Positions 43,340 through 53,554 of a stretch of 57,613 nucleotides of DNA are shown in pieces. Numbering within the stretch: the stretch's first letter is position 1; each line of letters begins with the position of its first letter. Both the position numbers and the translations under genes were made by a program. The notes under the pieces are model-generated. The model had not been told where the DNA came from. It saw nothing but the letters and a program-made list of their open reading frames with translations, and ran no database searches. The DNA is from Bacteroidales bacterium (lineage in GTDB: Bacteria > Bacteroidota > Bacteroidia > Bacteroidales > UBA3824). The stretch is taken from contig JAFYDK010000095.1 in the NCBI GenBank assembly GCA_017544805.1, forward strand, positions 1 through 57,613. Direction: 5' to 3'.

Positions 43340-43508
43340 TTTTTTTTGTTCCCTTTTAAAAAAGGGAACCGGAAAAATTTTATAAGCGGCTCACTGCGTT
43401 CGCCGGATACGGTGCTAAACTCCGCGCGAAGCGCGAATATAAAAGTTTTTTGGTTCTTTTTTTTAAAAAAGCACGCCCCCGCGGCGAGCGGCTAAAAAAC
43501 ATAAAATC
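43340..43508. other. Unusual GC-rich intergenic element between hisD and hisC
   Basis: 169 nt with a perfect 10-bp inverted repeat (GTTCCCTTTT at 43348-43357, AAAAGGGAAC at 43360-43369). This is followed by GC-rich patches (GCGGCTCACTGCGTTCGCCG; CGCGC-GAA-GCGCG hairpin at 43423-43435; CCCGCGGCGAGCGGC) that contrast with the AT-rich surroundings. It may be an interspersed repeat element or a processing site inside the operon. No ORF. Confidence 0.6.
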
Positions 43509-44537
43509 ATGAATTTAGAAAAATTTGTAAGAAAAAATATCTGGGATATGGAGGCGTATTCGGCGGCGAGGGATTTGGTTGCGAAAGGCGACTATATTTT
43601 CCTTGACGCTAACGAAAACCCTTACGGAACTTGGAACCGTTATCCCGACCCGTTGCAAATTGACCCGAAAACGCTTTTGTCAAAAATAAAAGGCGTAAAA
43701 ATAGAAAATATGGTTATGGGCAACGGTAGCGACGAGGTTTTAGACCTTTTGTATCGTGTTAGTTGTAATCCTAAGCAAGATAACGTGTTATCACTTGCGC
43801 CGAGTTACGGTATGTATTACACTTTGGCGTGTTTGAACGACGTTGAATTTCGAGAAGTTTTGCTTGACGACAATTTTGATTTTGACCCGCAATGGCTTTT
43901 GGACAAAGTGGACGAAAATTCAAAAATGATAATAATTTGTTCGCCCAACAATCCGACAGGAAAAGCCTTCAAGACGGATAAAATCTTAACACTACTAAAA
44001 AATTTTAAAGGGCTTGTAATTGTAGACGAGGCTTACAACGATTTTGCCGACGAAGAAAGTTGCATAAAATATTTAAAGGATTATGACAATTTGGTTGTAA
44101 TTCAGACGTTTTCAAAGGCTTGGGGCTTGGCTTCGCTACGTGCTGGCGTAGGTTACATGTCGAAAGAATTAGCCGCTATAATTAATAAGGTGAAAATGCC
44201 GTATAACATGGACGGTTTTACGCAGAAATCCTTGAACGAGAAAATGTTGGATTTGGACGGTTTTGAAAAGACGGTAAAACTTCTTGTTTCGGAGCGCGAA
44301 AGACTCATAAAAAATCTTTCAACGCTGCCGTACATTGAGAAAATTTATCCGTCTGACGCAAATTTCTTTATGATTAAAACCGCTAAACACAAAGAGTTGC
44401 AGGAGTTTGTCTTGAAAAACGGCATAATTCTCAGGTCAAGACATTCGATGCCGAAATGTCAAAACTGCATAAGAATAACCGTTGGCACGCCCGAACAAAA
44501 CGACTTGCTGTTTGAAGTGATGAAAAAATTTAATTAA
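43509..44537 (+). CDS. hisC: Histidinol-phosphate aminotransferase HisC
   Basis: 342 residues, fold type I PLP enzyme: LDANENPYG, then NMVMGNGSDEVLDLL, ICSPNNPTG, IVDEAYNDF, the PLP lysine in QTFSKAWGLASLRAG and ILRSRHSMPKCQNCIRITVG. It is set apart from hisD by the GC-rich element, but in the same direction and without a clear promoter between. Confidence 0.97.
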   Translation: MNLEKFVRKNIWDMEAYSAARDLVAKGDYIFLDANENPYGTWNRYPDPLQIDPKTLLSKIKGVKIENMVMGNGSDEVLDLLYRVSCNPKQDNVLSLAPSYGMYYTLACLNDVEFREVLLDDNFDFDPQWLLDKVDENSKMIIICSPNNPTGKAFKTDKILTLLKNFKGLVIVDEAYNDFADEESCIKYLKDYDNLVVIQTFSKAWGLASLRAGVGYMSKELAAIINKVKMPYNMDGFTQKSLNEKMLDLDGFEKTVKLLVSERERLIKNLSTLPYIEKIYPSDANFFMIKTAKHKELQEFVLKNGIILRSRHSMPKCQNCIRITVGTPEQNDLLFEVMKKFN

Positions 44538-44554
44538 AATTTCTAAATTATATT

Positions 44555-45778
44555 ATGAAAAATAAAAAAACAATTCTTAGCTGCTGCGTTTTTGCGGCAG
44601 CATTTTTGTTGCAGTCTTGCGCATCAAAGACGCAGCAGGTGGAAAAAATTTCAGGACATTGGACCGGCACTTGGGGTACGGCAGTCCAACTGACGGAAGA
44701 ACATAATATGCCGCCTGCTCCGGGTTTAACTCAAAACACAATCCGTCAGCGTTTTAAAACTTCTATCGGTGGTGATAGCTTAAAACTTAGACTTTCAAAC
44801 GAGTTTGGAGATCAGCCTTTGGAAATTTTTTCTGTTACGATTGCTCCTGCTCTTGAGGGCAGCGTTGTTGATTCTTTGCACATTGCTGAAATAAAATTTT
44901 CGGGCAAAGAAAATATTACGATTCCAGTTGGTGAAAATATTTTTTCAGACGCAGTGGCTTTCAAAACTACTGCAAGAGAGGATTTAGCTGTAACAATTGC
45001 TTACGGCGTTGTGCCTGAAAAACTTACGGGACATCCGGGTTCAAGAACTACTTCGTATATTTTGTCCGGAAATCAAATTAAAAATAATACTTTTTCGGGT
45101 GCGGTTACTACCGATCACTGGTATTCGATTGAAAGACTTGATGTTTTTGGTAACGAGAATACTGCTGCAATTGCCGTTTTGGGAAATTCAATCACTGACG
45201 GCAGAGGTTCAACAACCAACGCTCAAAACCGTTGGCCTGATATTTTTGCTGAAAGACTTTTGCAGAATCCCGCAACGAAAGATTTGGCGGTTTTGAATAT
45301 GGGTATCGGCGGAAACTGCGTTTTGAATGGCGGTCTTGGTCCTACGGCTTCAGTGCGTTTTGAAAGAGATATTTTGAATCAGACAAATGTTAAGTATGTA
45401 ATTGTTTATGAGGGCGTTAATGATATGGGCTACTCTCCCGACCCCGAAAAAACAGCAAAAGACCTTATCGAGGCTTATTCAAAAATGATTGAAAAAGCTC
45501 ATCAGAAGGGTTTGAAAATTTTTGGTGCAACGATTATGCCTTTCAAAAAAAGTTTTTATCACGATGATAAAAAAGAAAAATGTCGTCTTGCCGTAAACGA
45601 ATGGATTAAGACCAAAGCTGATTATGACGGTGTAATTGATTTTTCTTCAGCTATTTGCAATCAAGAAACGCCGGATGTTTTGGACGATAATTATCACGAC
45701 AACGATTATTTGCACCCGAACGCTCAGGGTCATAAAAAAATGGGCGAGTTTGTTGATTTGAAACTCTTTGAAAATTAG
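44555..45778 (+). CDS. SGNH/GDSL-family esterase lipoprotein
   Basis: 407 residues with lipobox LLQSC (Cys 22). After an N-terminal beta-rich domain (~35-200), the SGNH hydrolase runs from about 203: AVLGNSITDG with Ser212, NMGIGGNCVL, YEGVNDMGYS (block III Asn) and a late DYLHPNAQGH (catalytic Asp/His). Such enzymes deacylate sugars or lipids; the two-domain layout is common among polysaccharide acetyl esterases. It starts 17 nt after hisC and 13 nt before porQ, so it may be read with the his operon. Confidence 0.92.
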   Translation: MKNKKTILSCCVFAAAFLLQSCASKTQQVEKISGHWTGTWGTAVQLTEEHNMPPAPGLTQNTIRQRFKTSIGGDSLKLRLSNEFGDQPLEIFSVTIAPALEGSVVDSLHIAEIKFSGKENITIPVGENIFSDAVAFKTTAREDLAVTIAYGVVPEKLTGHPGSRTTSYILSGNQIKNNTFSGAVTTDHWYSIERLDVFGNENTAAIAVLGNSITDGRGSTTNAQNRWPDIFAERLLQNPATKDLAVLNMGIGGNCVLNGGLGPTASVRFERDILNQTNVKYVIVYEGVNDMGYSPDPEKTAKDLIEAYSKMIEKAHQKGLKIFGATIMPFKKSFYHDDKKEKCRLAVNEWIKTKADYDGVIDFSSAICNQETPDVLDDNYHDNDYLHPNAQGHKKMGEFVDLKLFEN

Positions 45779-45791
45779 AGTTTTTGTTTGA

Positions 45792-46778
45792 ATGAAAATT
45801 TTTTCGTTGATAATAATATTAATATTTTCTTCCGTCGGTTTTGCTAAGGCACAAATCGGCGGAGAAAATATTTATCCTTTTTTAAGACTTTGTATTTCAG
45901 GTAATTACGCCTCTTTAGGAGGCTTTGTCCCTTCAGCGGATTTTCGCGGTGTCAATTCCGTGAAAGCCAATCCCGCATTGCTTGATAGTCTTGATGATAA
46001 AACGTTGTCACTAAACTATATATCGTATCTTGCCGATATAAAATACGGCTCGTTTTCATACGCTGGAAAAATTAAAAACGCAATAATTTTGGCTGGTGGT
46101 ATTGATTTTTTTGATTACGGTGATTTTTTGATGACGGATATTTCCGCTAACGAATTAGGACATTTCACTTGTAAGGACCATGTTTTTTTCTTTTCTGCGG
46201 CAAAAAATCTTATGAAAAATTTTTCTTTGGGATTGGATGCTAAAACTATTTTTTCAAAACTCGAACAATATCGCTCTTCTGCTTTGTGTTTTGATTTCGG
46301 TTGCGTTTATAATATTGAAAATAAAAAACTTACTATCGGTTTTACTGCAAAAAATTTTGGTTTCAAACTTAAAAGTTATACAAATTCCGACCTTGAAAAA
46401 TTACCGATAGAATTGAGATTGTCGGTTTCAAAACAACTTTTGTATGCGCCGATAAAATTTTCTGTTACGGCTCATAATCTTCAAAAACCGAAGTTGGATG
46501 ATGATTTTTTTACCTCGGTTGCTGATCATTTTATAATTTCGTTGGAGGTGTTTCCTCAAGGTGTTTTTTCTGTTAAAGCTGGTTTTAATTTCTTGGCGCA
46601 CAATGATTTGTATGTGTCGGGAATGTCGCCTTTCCCCGGCTTTTCTTTTGGAGCTGATTTGAGATTGAAAAAATTTTCAGTACAATATTCAAGACAATGT
46701 ATCGCATTTTCGCAAAATTCAAATCTTTTTACCGCTGAAATTTTTTTTAGTTCAATTCCAAAACGGAAATCCCTGTAA
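45792..46778 (+). CDS. porQ: Type IX secretion system protein PorQ
   Basis: 328 residues. Signal peptide (FAKAQ) followed by the PorV/PorQ-type FadL-like barrel: IGGENIYPFLRLCISGNYASLGG, VKANPALLDS, LSLNYISYLADIKYGSFSYA and FSVTAHNLQKP are close to what I recall of PorQ. It is an outer membrane protein involved in attachment of T9SS cargo. Its presence implies a type IX system elsewhere in the genome. The 3' end overlaps the convergent DUF1460 gene by 32 nt. Confidence 0.87.
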   Translation: MKIFSLIIILIFSSVGFAKAQIGGENIYPFLRLCISGNYASLGGFVPSADFRGVNSVKANPALLDSLDDKTLSLNYISYLADIKYGSFSYAGKIKNAIILAGGIDFFDYGDFLMTDISANELGHFTCKDHVFFFSAAKNLMKNFSLGLDAKTIFSKLEQYRSSALCFDFGCVYNIENKKLTIGFTAKNFGFKLKSYTNSDLEKLPIELRLSVSKQLLYAPIKFSVTAHNLQKPKLDDDFFTSVADHFIISLEVFPQGVFSVKAGFNFLAHNDLYVSGMSPFPGFSFGADLRLKKFSVQYSRQCIAFSQNSNLFTAEIFFSSIPKRKSL

Positions 46779-47577
46779 AATTATTTATCGAATTTAGATA
46801 CGATGATAACGCACCGGGAGTTTTCATCGTTTTTTTGCCGGTTGAGGAGGCGTGAATCATTTTCAAAACGCCGTTTTCTTGCACCGCAATTCCGACGTGC
46901 GCAAAATCCAAACCCGATTTTGAAGTCGTTATGAAAATTAATGCTCCGCTTGGAATTTGATTGCTGATACTTTGAATTTTGTTTTTTTCGATATAAAAAA
47001 CGGGGTGAAGATTAATTTCATTTTCGATTTGTTTGATTGCCGAAATATTTGCGACATTGTTTTTTAAATGTTTGTAAATCTCTGAATGTGAGGACATAAA
47101 ATTGACTTTCGTGCTCAATTTTACACCGCCGAGTTTTGCACTTAAATCTTTTACGTTGCCTCTTTTGATATTGTCGTTGATCCAAATAGACGAATAATGA
47201 AGTCTTGAGCCGTAGCCGGCAAGTTTGCCGTTTTTGTAACGCAAATTTTCCAATTTGTTTTTAAAATTTTCAAAAGACGGATTTTCGGATTTTTTATCCA
47301 AAGCCAATGCCGCACAAGTTTCTTGAAATGTTACGCAGTCAAATTTCTTGAAATTTATTATCAGTTTTTCCGTATCGCTTTCGTCCAAAGTGCCGCTAAC
47401 GTATGGCATACCCGTTAAAAGCTCTGCTGATTTTACGATTAATTCGTTGATTGACAGATTTTTGTTTAATTGTTTTGAAATTCTTTCATAATCAGCCTCT
47501 TGAGTTTGCCCAAAGAGTATCAGAGCCTTGGTCAAGAATATTATCAGAAGTAATAAGTGTATCTTTTTCGTTTTCAT
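46747..47577 (-). CDS. DUF1460 amidase-like protein (NlpC/P60-related fold), exported
   Basis: 276 residues with a signal peptide (IHLLLLIIFLTKALILFGQ). Motifs of the DUF1460 group: LLTGMPYVSGTLDESDTEKL, FDCVTFQETCAAL with the likely catalytic Cys, GSRLHYSSIW, and SGLDFAHVGIAVQENG with the likely catalytic His. Members are thought to cut peptidoglycan peptides or amides. The start at 47577 is needed to keep the signal peptide, which creates an 86-nt overlap with the upstream gene in another frame. Confidence 0.88.
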   Translation of the reverse strand: MKTKKIHLLLLIIFLTKALILFGQTQEADYERISKQLNKNLSINELIVKSAELLTGMPYVSGTLDESDTEKLIINFKKFDCVTFQETCAALALDKKSENPSFENFKNKLENLRYKNGKLAGYGSRLHYSSIWINDNIKRGNVKDLSAKLGGVKLSTKVNFMSSHSEIYKHLKNNVANISAIKQIENEINLHPVFYIEKNKIQSISNQIPSGALIFITTSKSGLDFAHVGIAVQENGVLKMIHASSTGKKTMKTPGALSSYLNSINNFTGISVLELN

Positions 47578-48256
47578 TTTTTAATTGCATTAAATAATTT
47601 TTTGCCGTGAAATAATATTTGTTGTCTTTATTGGAATTTGGAATTTCTTCCAATAGTTTTTGTAAATTCTCTTTTGAAAGCCCATACATCAAATGCGAAC
47701 TTATTATATAACACGCAACCGGCGAGGAAATATATTTTTCAACGAAACGCACTTGAAAATCAATTAATTCCGATTTCAAAACTGAATAACTTTCCTCCAT
47801 GGATTTCATCATGAGGGTGTCATAATTCTTCTCGGCGTTCGATAAAGTTTTCTTAATTCCTGCCGCTTTGTCGCAGTATGCAGTATAGGATTGTACAAAA
47901 TCCGTGAAAATTTTATGACTTTCCGAACCTTTAACACTGCTTTTGCTAATTTTAGAATTGTTTAACACTATCGAGATATTGCTGTTTTCCACGAAAATGG
48001 GCAAATAATCGTTGAAATTGTCAATGAAAATATACATTAATTCGGGTTTTAAAACTTTTCCCGAAAGTTTTGCCCTTGACATTTCGATTTTTGATGAATC
48101 TTCAAGTTTAAGACCGGTTTCGGTTTCAGAAAAAATTCTGACGGTCAGGTTGTTAGCTTGAGAGCATTTAATGTCAATTTCAAAAAGTTCGGTATTCTTT
48201 TTGCATGATGTAATTATAAAAATGCAAAGTAACGTTATAATTATTCCGTATTTCAT
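47492..48256 (-). CDS. Lipoprotein with DUF4369-like domain
   Basis: 254 residues from ATG 48256, chosen because a lipoprotein signal follows at once (MKYGIIITLLCIFIITSC, Cys 18); the longer frame to 48334 adds an unlikely leader. The mature part (FEIDIKCSQANNLTVRIFSE, KLSGKVLKPELMYIFIDN, LPIFVENSNISIVLNN, SSVKGSESHKIFTDF) resembles the DUF4369 domain found before thioredoxin folds in Bacteroidota. No thioredoxin domain follows. Function unknown. Confidence 0.82.
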   Translation of the reverse strand: MKYGIIITLLCIFIITSCKKNTELFEIDIKCSQANNLTVRIFSETETGLKLEDSSKIEMSRAKLSGKVLKPELMYIFIDNFNDYLPIFVENSNISIVLNNSKISKSSVKGSESHKIFTDFVQSYTAYCDKAAGIKKTLSNAEKNYDTLMMKSMEESYSVLKSELIDFQVRFVEKYISSPVACYIISSHLMYGLSKENLQKLLEEIPNSNKDNKYYFTAKNYLMQLKNENEKDTLITSDNILDQGSDTLWANSRG

Positions 48257-48340
48257 CCTTTTTTTTATTTGGTTTGAGAATACAAAATTAAAACTTTTGC
48301 ATTTGATTTTTAATAATTTATAAAAAATTTTCATAACAAA

Positions 48341-49300
48341 ATGAAATTATCTAATTCCAAAACGGAGAAAACGATACTCTGTTTGGCTTATTTGCTGACA
48401 TTTGCTGTTGTGGCATTTGCGGCGTTAAAACTTTTTATACAAGCAACTGTTGATGGAGATTCGGCTTACAGGGCGGATATGAAGGAGAATTACGAAAATT
48501 ATTTGCCTATTATTCCCGAAAAATTGGATTTTTGCGGTGAGGAAGTTCCTTTGCAAAATTTTGACGTGAGGGAATCGTTAGAAAAAGAATTGTTGAAAAC
48601 GATGTATTGGCATTCCGAAACTTTTTTGTATATTAAAAGGTCTAATAGGTTTTTCCCCCGTATTTCACAAATTTTGAAAGAGAACAAAGTTCCTGAAGAT
48701 TTTGTGTATTTGTGCGTTGCCGAAAGTGGTCTTGACAATGTGGTCTCGCCTGCTAAAGCCGTGGGTTTTTGGCAGATACTTGAAACTACGGGAAAAGAAA
48801 ACGGTCTTGAAATCAATTCTGATGTTGATGAACGTTATGATTTTGAAAAATCTACGGAAACGGCTTGTAAATTTTTGAAACAAGCATACGCAAAATTTCA
48901 TAATTGGACTTTGGCTGCCGCTTCTTATAACTGCGGACAAGCGGGAATGCAGAGAGTTGTTACGGCTCAAGGCGAAAATTCTTATTATGATTTGAGATTA
49001 AACACCGAAACGGGACGTTATATTTATAGAATTTTGGCTTACAAACTTCTTTTAACACATCCTGATGATTACGGTTTTGTTTTTAGAGAAAAAGATCTTT
49101 ATCCTCAAATCAAAACCAAAAGTATCGAAGTTGATACTGCTGTAAACGACCTTTATGCTTTTGCAAAAGAGGTTTCGCTTAATTACAAGATGTTGAAATA
49201 TCTTAATCCGTGGCTTCGGAATACAAAACTTCCGAATCCTGATAATAAGGTTTATAAAATTAAAGTTATTGACGAAAACGAAAGAAAATCAGTGTATTAG
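48341..49300 (+). CDS. Lytic transglycosylase, SLT/MltD type (GH23)
   Basis: 319 residues. An N-terminal membrane anchor at ~12-34 (ILCLAYLLTFAVVAFAALKL), then a GH23 domain: ENKVPEDFVYLCVAESGL with catalytic Glu128, AVGFWQILETTGKENGL, and AAASYNCGQAGMQR. The C-terminal ~50 residues (YAFAKEVSLNYKMLKYLNPW) look like a degenerate LysM motif. It cuts glycan strands of peptidoglycan from the periplasmic face. Divergent from the DUF4369 lipoprotein; followed 3 nt later by the rhomboid gene. Confidence 0.93.
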   Translation: MKLSNSKTEKTILCLAYLLTFAVVAFAALKLFIQATVDGDSAYRADMKENYENYLPIIPEKLDFCGEEVPLQNFDVRESLEKELLKTMYWHSETFLYIKRSNRFFPRISQILKENKVPEDFVYLCVAESGLDNVVSPAKAVGFWQILETTGKENGLEINSDVDERYDFEKSTETACKFLKQAYAKFHNWTLAAASYNCGQAGMQRVVTAQGENSYYDLRLNTETGRYIYRILAYKLLLTHPDDYGFVFREKDLYPQIKTKSIEVDTAVNDLYAFAKEVSLNYKMLKYLNPWLRNTKLPNPDNKVYKIKVIDENERKSVY

Positions 49301-49303
49301 ATT

Positions 49304-49849
49304 ATGAAAAAAGCGTTAATTATTTCATCTTCAGTTGTATTGCTGATGTGGTTTGTCTTTTTGGTGGACGTGATTATTCCTATAGATTTTGCCTATTTTG
49401 GAATTATGCCCAGAACAATAAGCGGTTTGAAAGGAATTTTGTTTGCACCTTTTTTGCACGCTGATTTAGGACATATAGTTTCTAATTCGGGAGCAATTTT
49501 TGTGCTGACTTTCACTTTGTTTTGGTGTTATAAAAATATAGCGTGGAGGGTTTGGATACTTTCAGCGCTTTCTGCTGGTTTTTTAACATGGATTTTTGCG
49601 CGTACGAGTTATCATATCGGAATGTCGGCCGTGATTTTCGCTTTGCTTGGTTTTTTGTTAGCGATAGGAATTTTCAAATTTTCATTAAAAACTTTAATAA
49701 TTTCAGGAATTATTTTCTTCCTTTACGGCGGAGTGATTTTTGGAGTCCTGCCCTCTGACCCGAGAATATCATGGGAAGGGCATTTGTTCGGTTTTATTTC
49801 CGGAATTGTAATTGCAAAATTAAACAAAAAAAATGTCGAAGATTTTTGA
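49304..49849 (+). CDS. Rhomboid-family intramembrane serine protease
   Basis: 181 residues with about five to six membrane helices. Motifs: HADLGHIVSN (helix 2), catalytic Ser108 in HIGMSAVIFALLG, and His160 in SWEGHLFGFISG. The serine motif is GMSA, not the common GxSG. Cuts membrane proteins inside the bilayer. Coupled to the transglycosylase (3-nt gap). Confidence 0.9.
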   Translation: MKKALIISSSVVLLMWFVFLVDVIIPIDFAYFGIMPRTISGLKGILFAPFLHADLGHIVSNSGAIFVLTFTLFWCYKNIAWRVWILSALSAGFLTWIFARTSYHIGMSAVIFALLGFLLAIGIFKFSLKTLIISGIIFFLYGGVIFGVLPSDPRISWEGHLFGFISGIVIAKLNKKNVEDF

Positions 49850-49876
49850 AACCTAAATTTTTTTGTTTTATCTTTG
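49845..49876 (+). promoter_or_regulatory. Promoter of the AGE-family epimerase gene
   Basis: TTTG at 49845-49848 and TATCTTTG at 49869-49876 with a 20-nt spacer. Confidence 0.75.
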
Positions 49877-49913
49877 TGCTAATTCCTTTTTACACTAATA
49901 AAACACGAAAAAA

Positions 49914-51113
49914 ATGGACTCAAGAATTAAAGATTTGAAATTTGAGGTAACGCATCAATGTTACTCAATCTTGTCATTTTGGCAGAAAAATACATTGGAC
50001 GAGGTAAACGGTGGTTTTATCGGTTCTATAGATTCTGATATGACAAAACATCCTGAATCAGAAAAAGGTGCGGTGCTCAACGCACGTATTTTATGGGCTT
50101 ATTCAGCCGCTTACAGAATTTTCAAAAATTCTGAGTATCTGACACTTGCACGTCGGGCATACGTTTATAATACGGAGCATTTTCTGGATAAGGAATATGG
50201 TGGTTGTTATTGGATGTTGAATGCTGACGGAACGCCTTCTAACACTCGTAAACAGATTTATGCAATTGCTTTTATGATTTACGCTTTGGTGGAATTTTAT
50301 CGTATAACAAAGAAGCAAGAGGCTTTGAATCAGGCAATTGAATTGTTTCAGGTAATCGAAAAATATTCTTTTGACAAGGATAAAAACGGATATTTCGAGG
50401 CTTATTCAAGAGATTGGAAACTTTTGGAGGATTTACGACTTTCGGATAAGGATAAAAACGATCCGAAAACGATGAATACTCATCTTCATATACTTGAGGC
50501 TTATACGAATCTTTTTCGGGTTTACAAGGACGAAAAACTCGAAAAAGCTCTTAAAAATCTGATAGTTAATGTCTTTTTAGGAAAAATTATTAATCAAGAA
50601 AAAGGTTATTTCGATTTGTTTTTCTCTGAGGATTGGACTCATCAGTCAAAAAATAATTCATACGGACACGATATCGAAGGTTCATGGCTTTTGTGGGAGG
50701 CTGCTGAAGTTTTGGGCGACGAAGAGGTTAAAAATCTTTGCAAGCCCGTTTGTTTGAAAATGGCGGAGCAAGCCTTGAGGGACGGTCTTGATTTAGACGG
50801 CGGACTTATGAGCGAGGGTACTTTCGGCGTTGTGGAAGATTCTGACAAGCATTGGTGGCCGCAGGCTGAGGCTGTTATCGGTTTTATTAACGCTTATCAA
50901 CTCTCAGGCGATGAAAAATTTTTGCAGGCAAGCCTTAATGTTTGGGAGTTTATTAAAAATTATATTATTGATAAAGATAACGGAGAATGGTTTTGGCGTG
51001 TTTCAAAGGACGAACACAAAGTATATTCTCAGGAGCAAAAAACTGGACCTTGGAAATGTCCATATCACAATTCAAGAATGTGTATGGAAATCGCGGAAAG
51101 ATTTCAAGCATAA
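49914..51113 (+). CDS. AGE-family epimerase, likely cellobiose 2-epimerase
   Basis: 399 residues forming an (alpha/alpha)6 barrel: ILSFWQKNTLDEVNGGFIG, then NARILWAYSAAYR, MNTHLHILEAYTNL, YGHDIEGSWLLWEA, KHWWPQAEAVIGF and GPWKCPYHNSRMCMEI. The His residues in NTHLH, YGHDIE and PYHN are the expected catalytic and binding positions. The longer YGHDIE..WPQAE pattern fits cellobiose 2-epimerase better than N-acylglucosamine 2-epimerase. Cytoplasmic. It may take part in beta-mannan or cello-oligosaccharide use; the adjacent GH97 has its own promoter. Confidence 0.9.
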   Translation: MDSRIKDLKFEVTHQCYSILSFWQKNTLDEVNGGFIGSIDSDMTKHPESEKGAVLNARILWAYSAAYRIFKNSEYLTLARRAYVYNTEHFLDKEYGGCYWMLNADGTPSNTRKQIYAIAFMIYALVEFYRITKKQEALNQAIELFQVIEKYSFDKDKNGYFEAYSRDWKLLEDLRLSDKDKNDPKTMNTHLHILEAYTNLFRVYKDEKLEKALKNLIVNVFLGKIINQEKGYFDLFFSEDWTHQSKNNSYGHDIEGSWLLWEAAEVLGDEEVKNLCKPVCLKMAEQALRDGLDLDGGLMSEGTFGVVEDSDKHWWPQAEAVIGFINAYQLSGDEKFLQASLNVWEFIKNYIIDKDNGEWFWRVSKDEHKVYSQEQKTGPWKCPYHNSRMCMEIAERFQA

Positions 51114-51143
51114 TATTGTTTGAAAAAAAAATATATATCTTGT

Positions 51144-51174
51144 AGAGCTGCAATTTGTTGCGGCTCTTTTTTTT
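51144..51174 (+). terminator. Terminator after the epimerase gene
   Basis: AGAGCTGCAA (51144-51153), a TTTG loop, TTGCGGCTCT (51158-51167), then a run of T. Confidence 0.92.
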
Positions 51175-51225
51175 GTGCAAACGGTTGCGGATTTTTTTCT
51201 TATTTTTTTCTAATTGTATTATTAA

Positions 51226-53475
<2,250 letters not shown>

Positions 53476-53490
53476 GTTATGTTAATAGAA

Positions 53491-53530
53491 AAAAATAGAG
53501 GCGTCGTTTATGATGCCTCTATTTTTTTTT
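53491..53530 (+). terminator. Terminator after the SusB-type gene
   Basis: AATAGAGGC-TC, a short loop, GA-GCCTCTATT and a run of T. The other side faces the 3' end of the convergent TPR gene. Confidence 0.9.
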
Positions 53531-53554
53531 TTATGTATTTTATTTTTTTTCCCT

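Noticed and set aside
43348..43369. Plain intrinsic terminator between hisD and hisC
   Set aside because: The stem has only a 2-nt spacer at the centre and is followed by C/G bases, not by a T run; kept as part of the unusual element.
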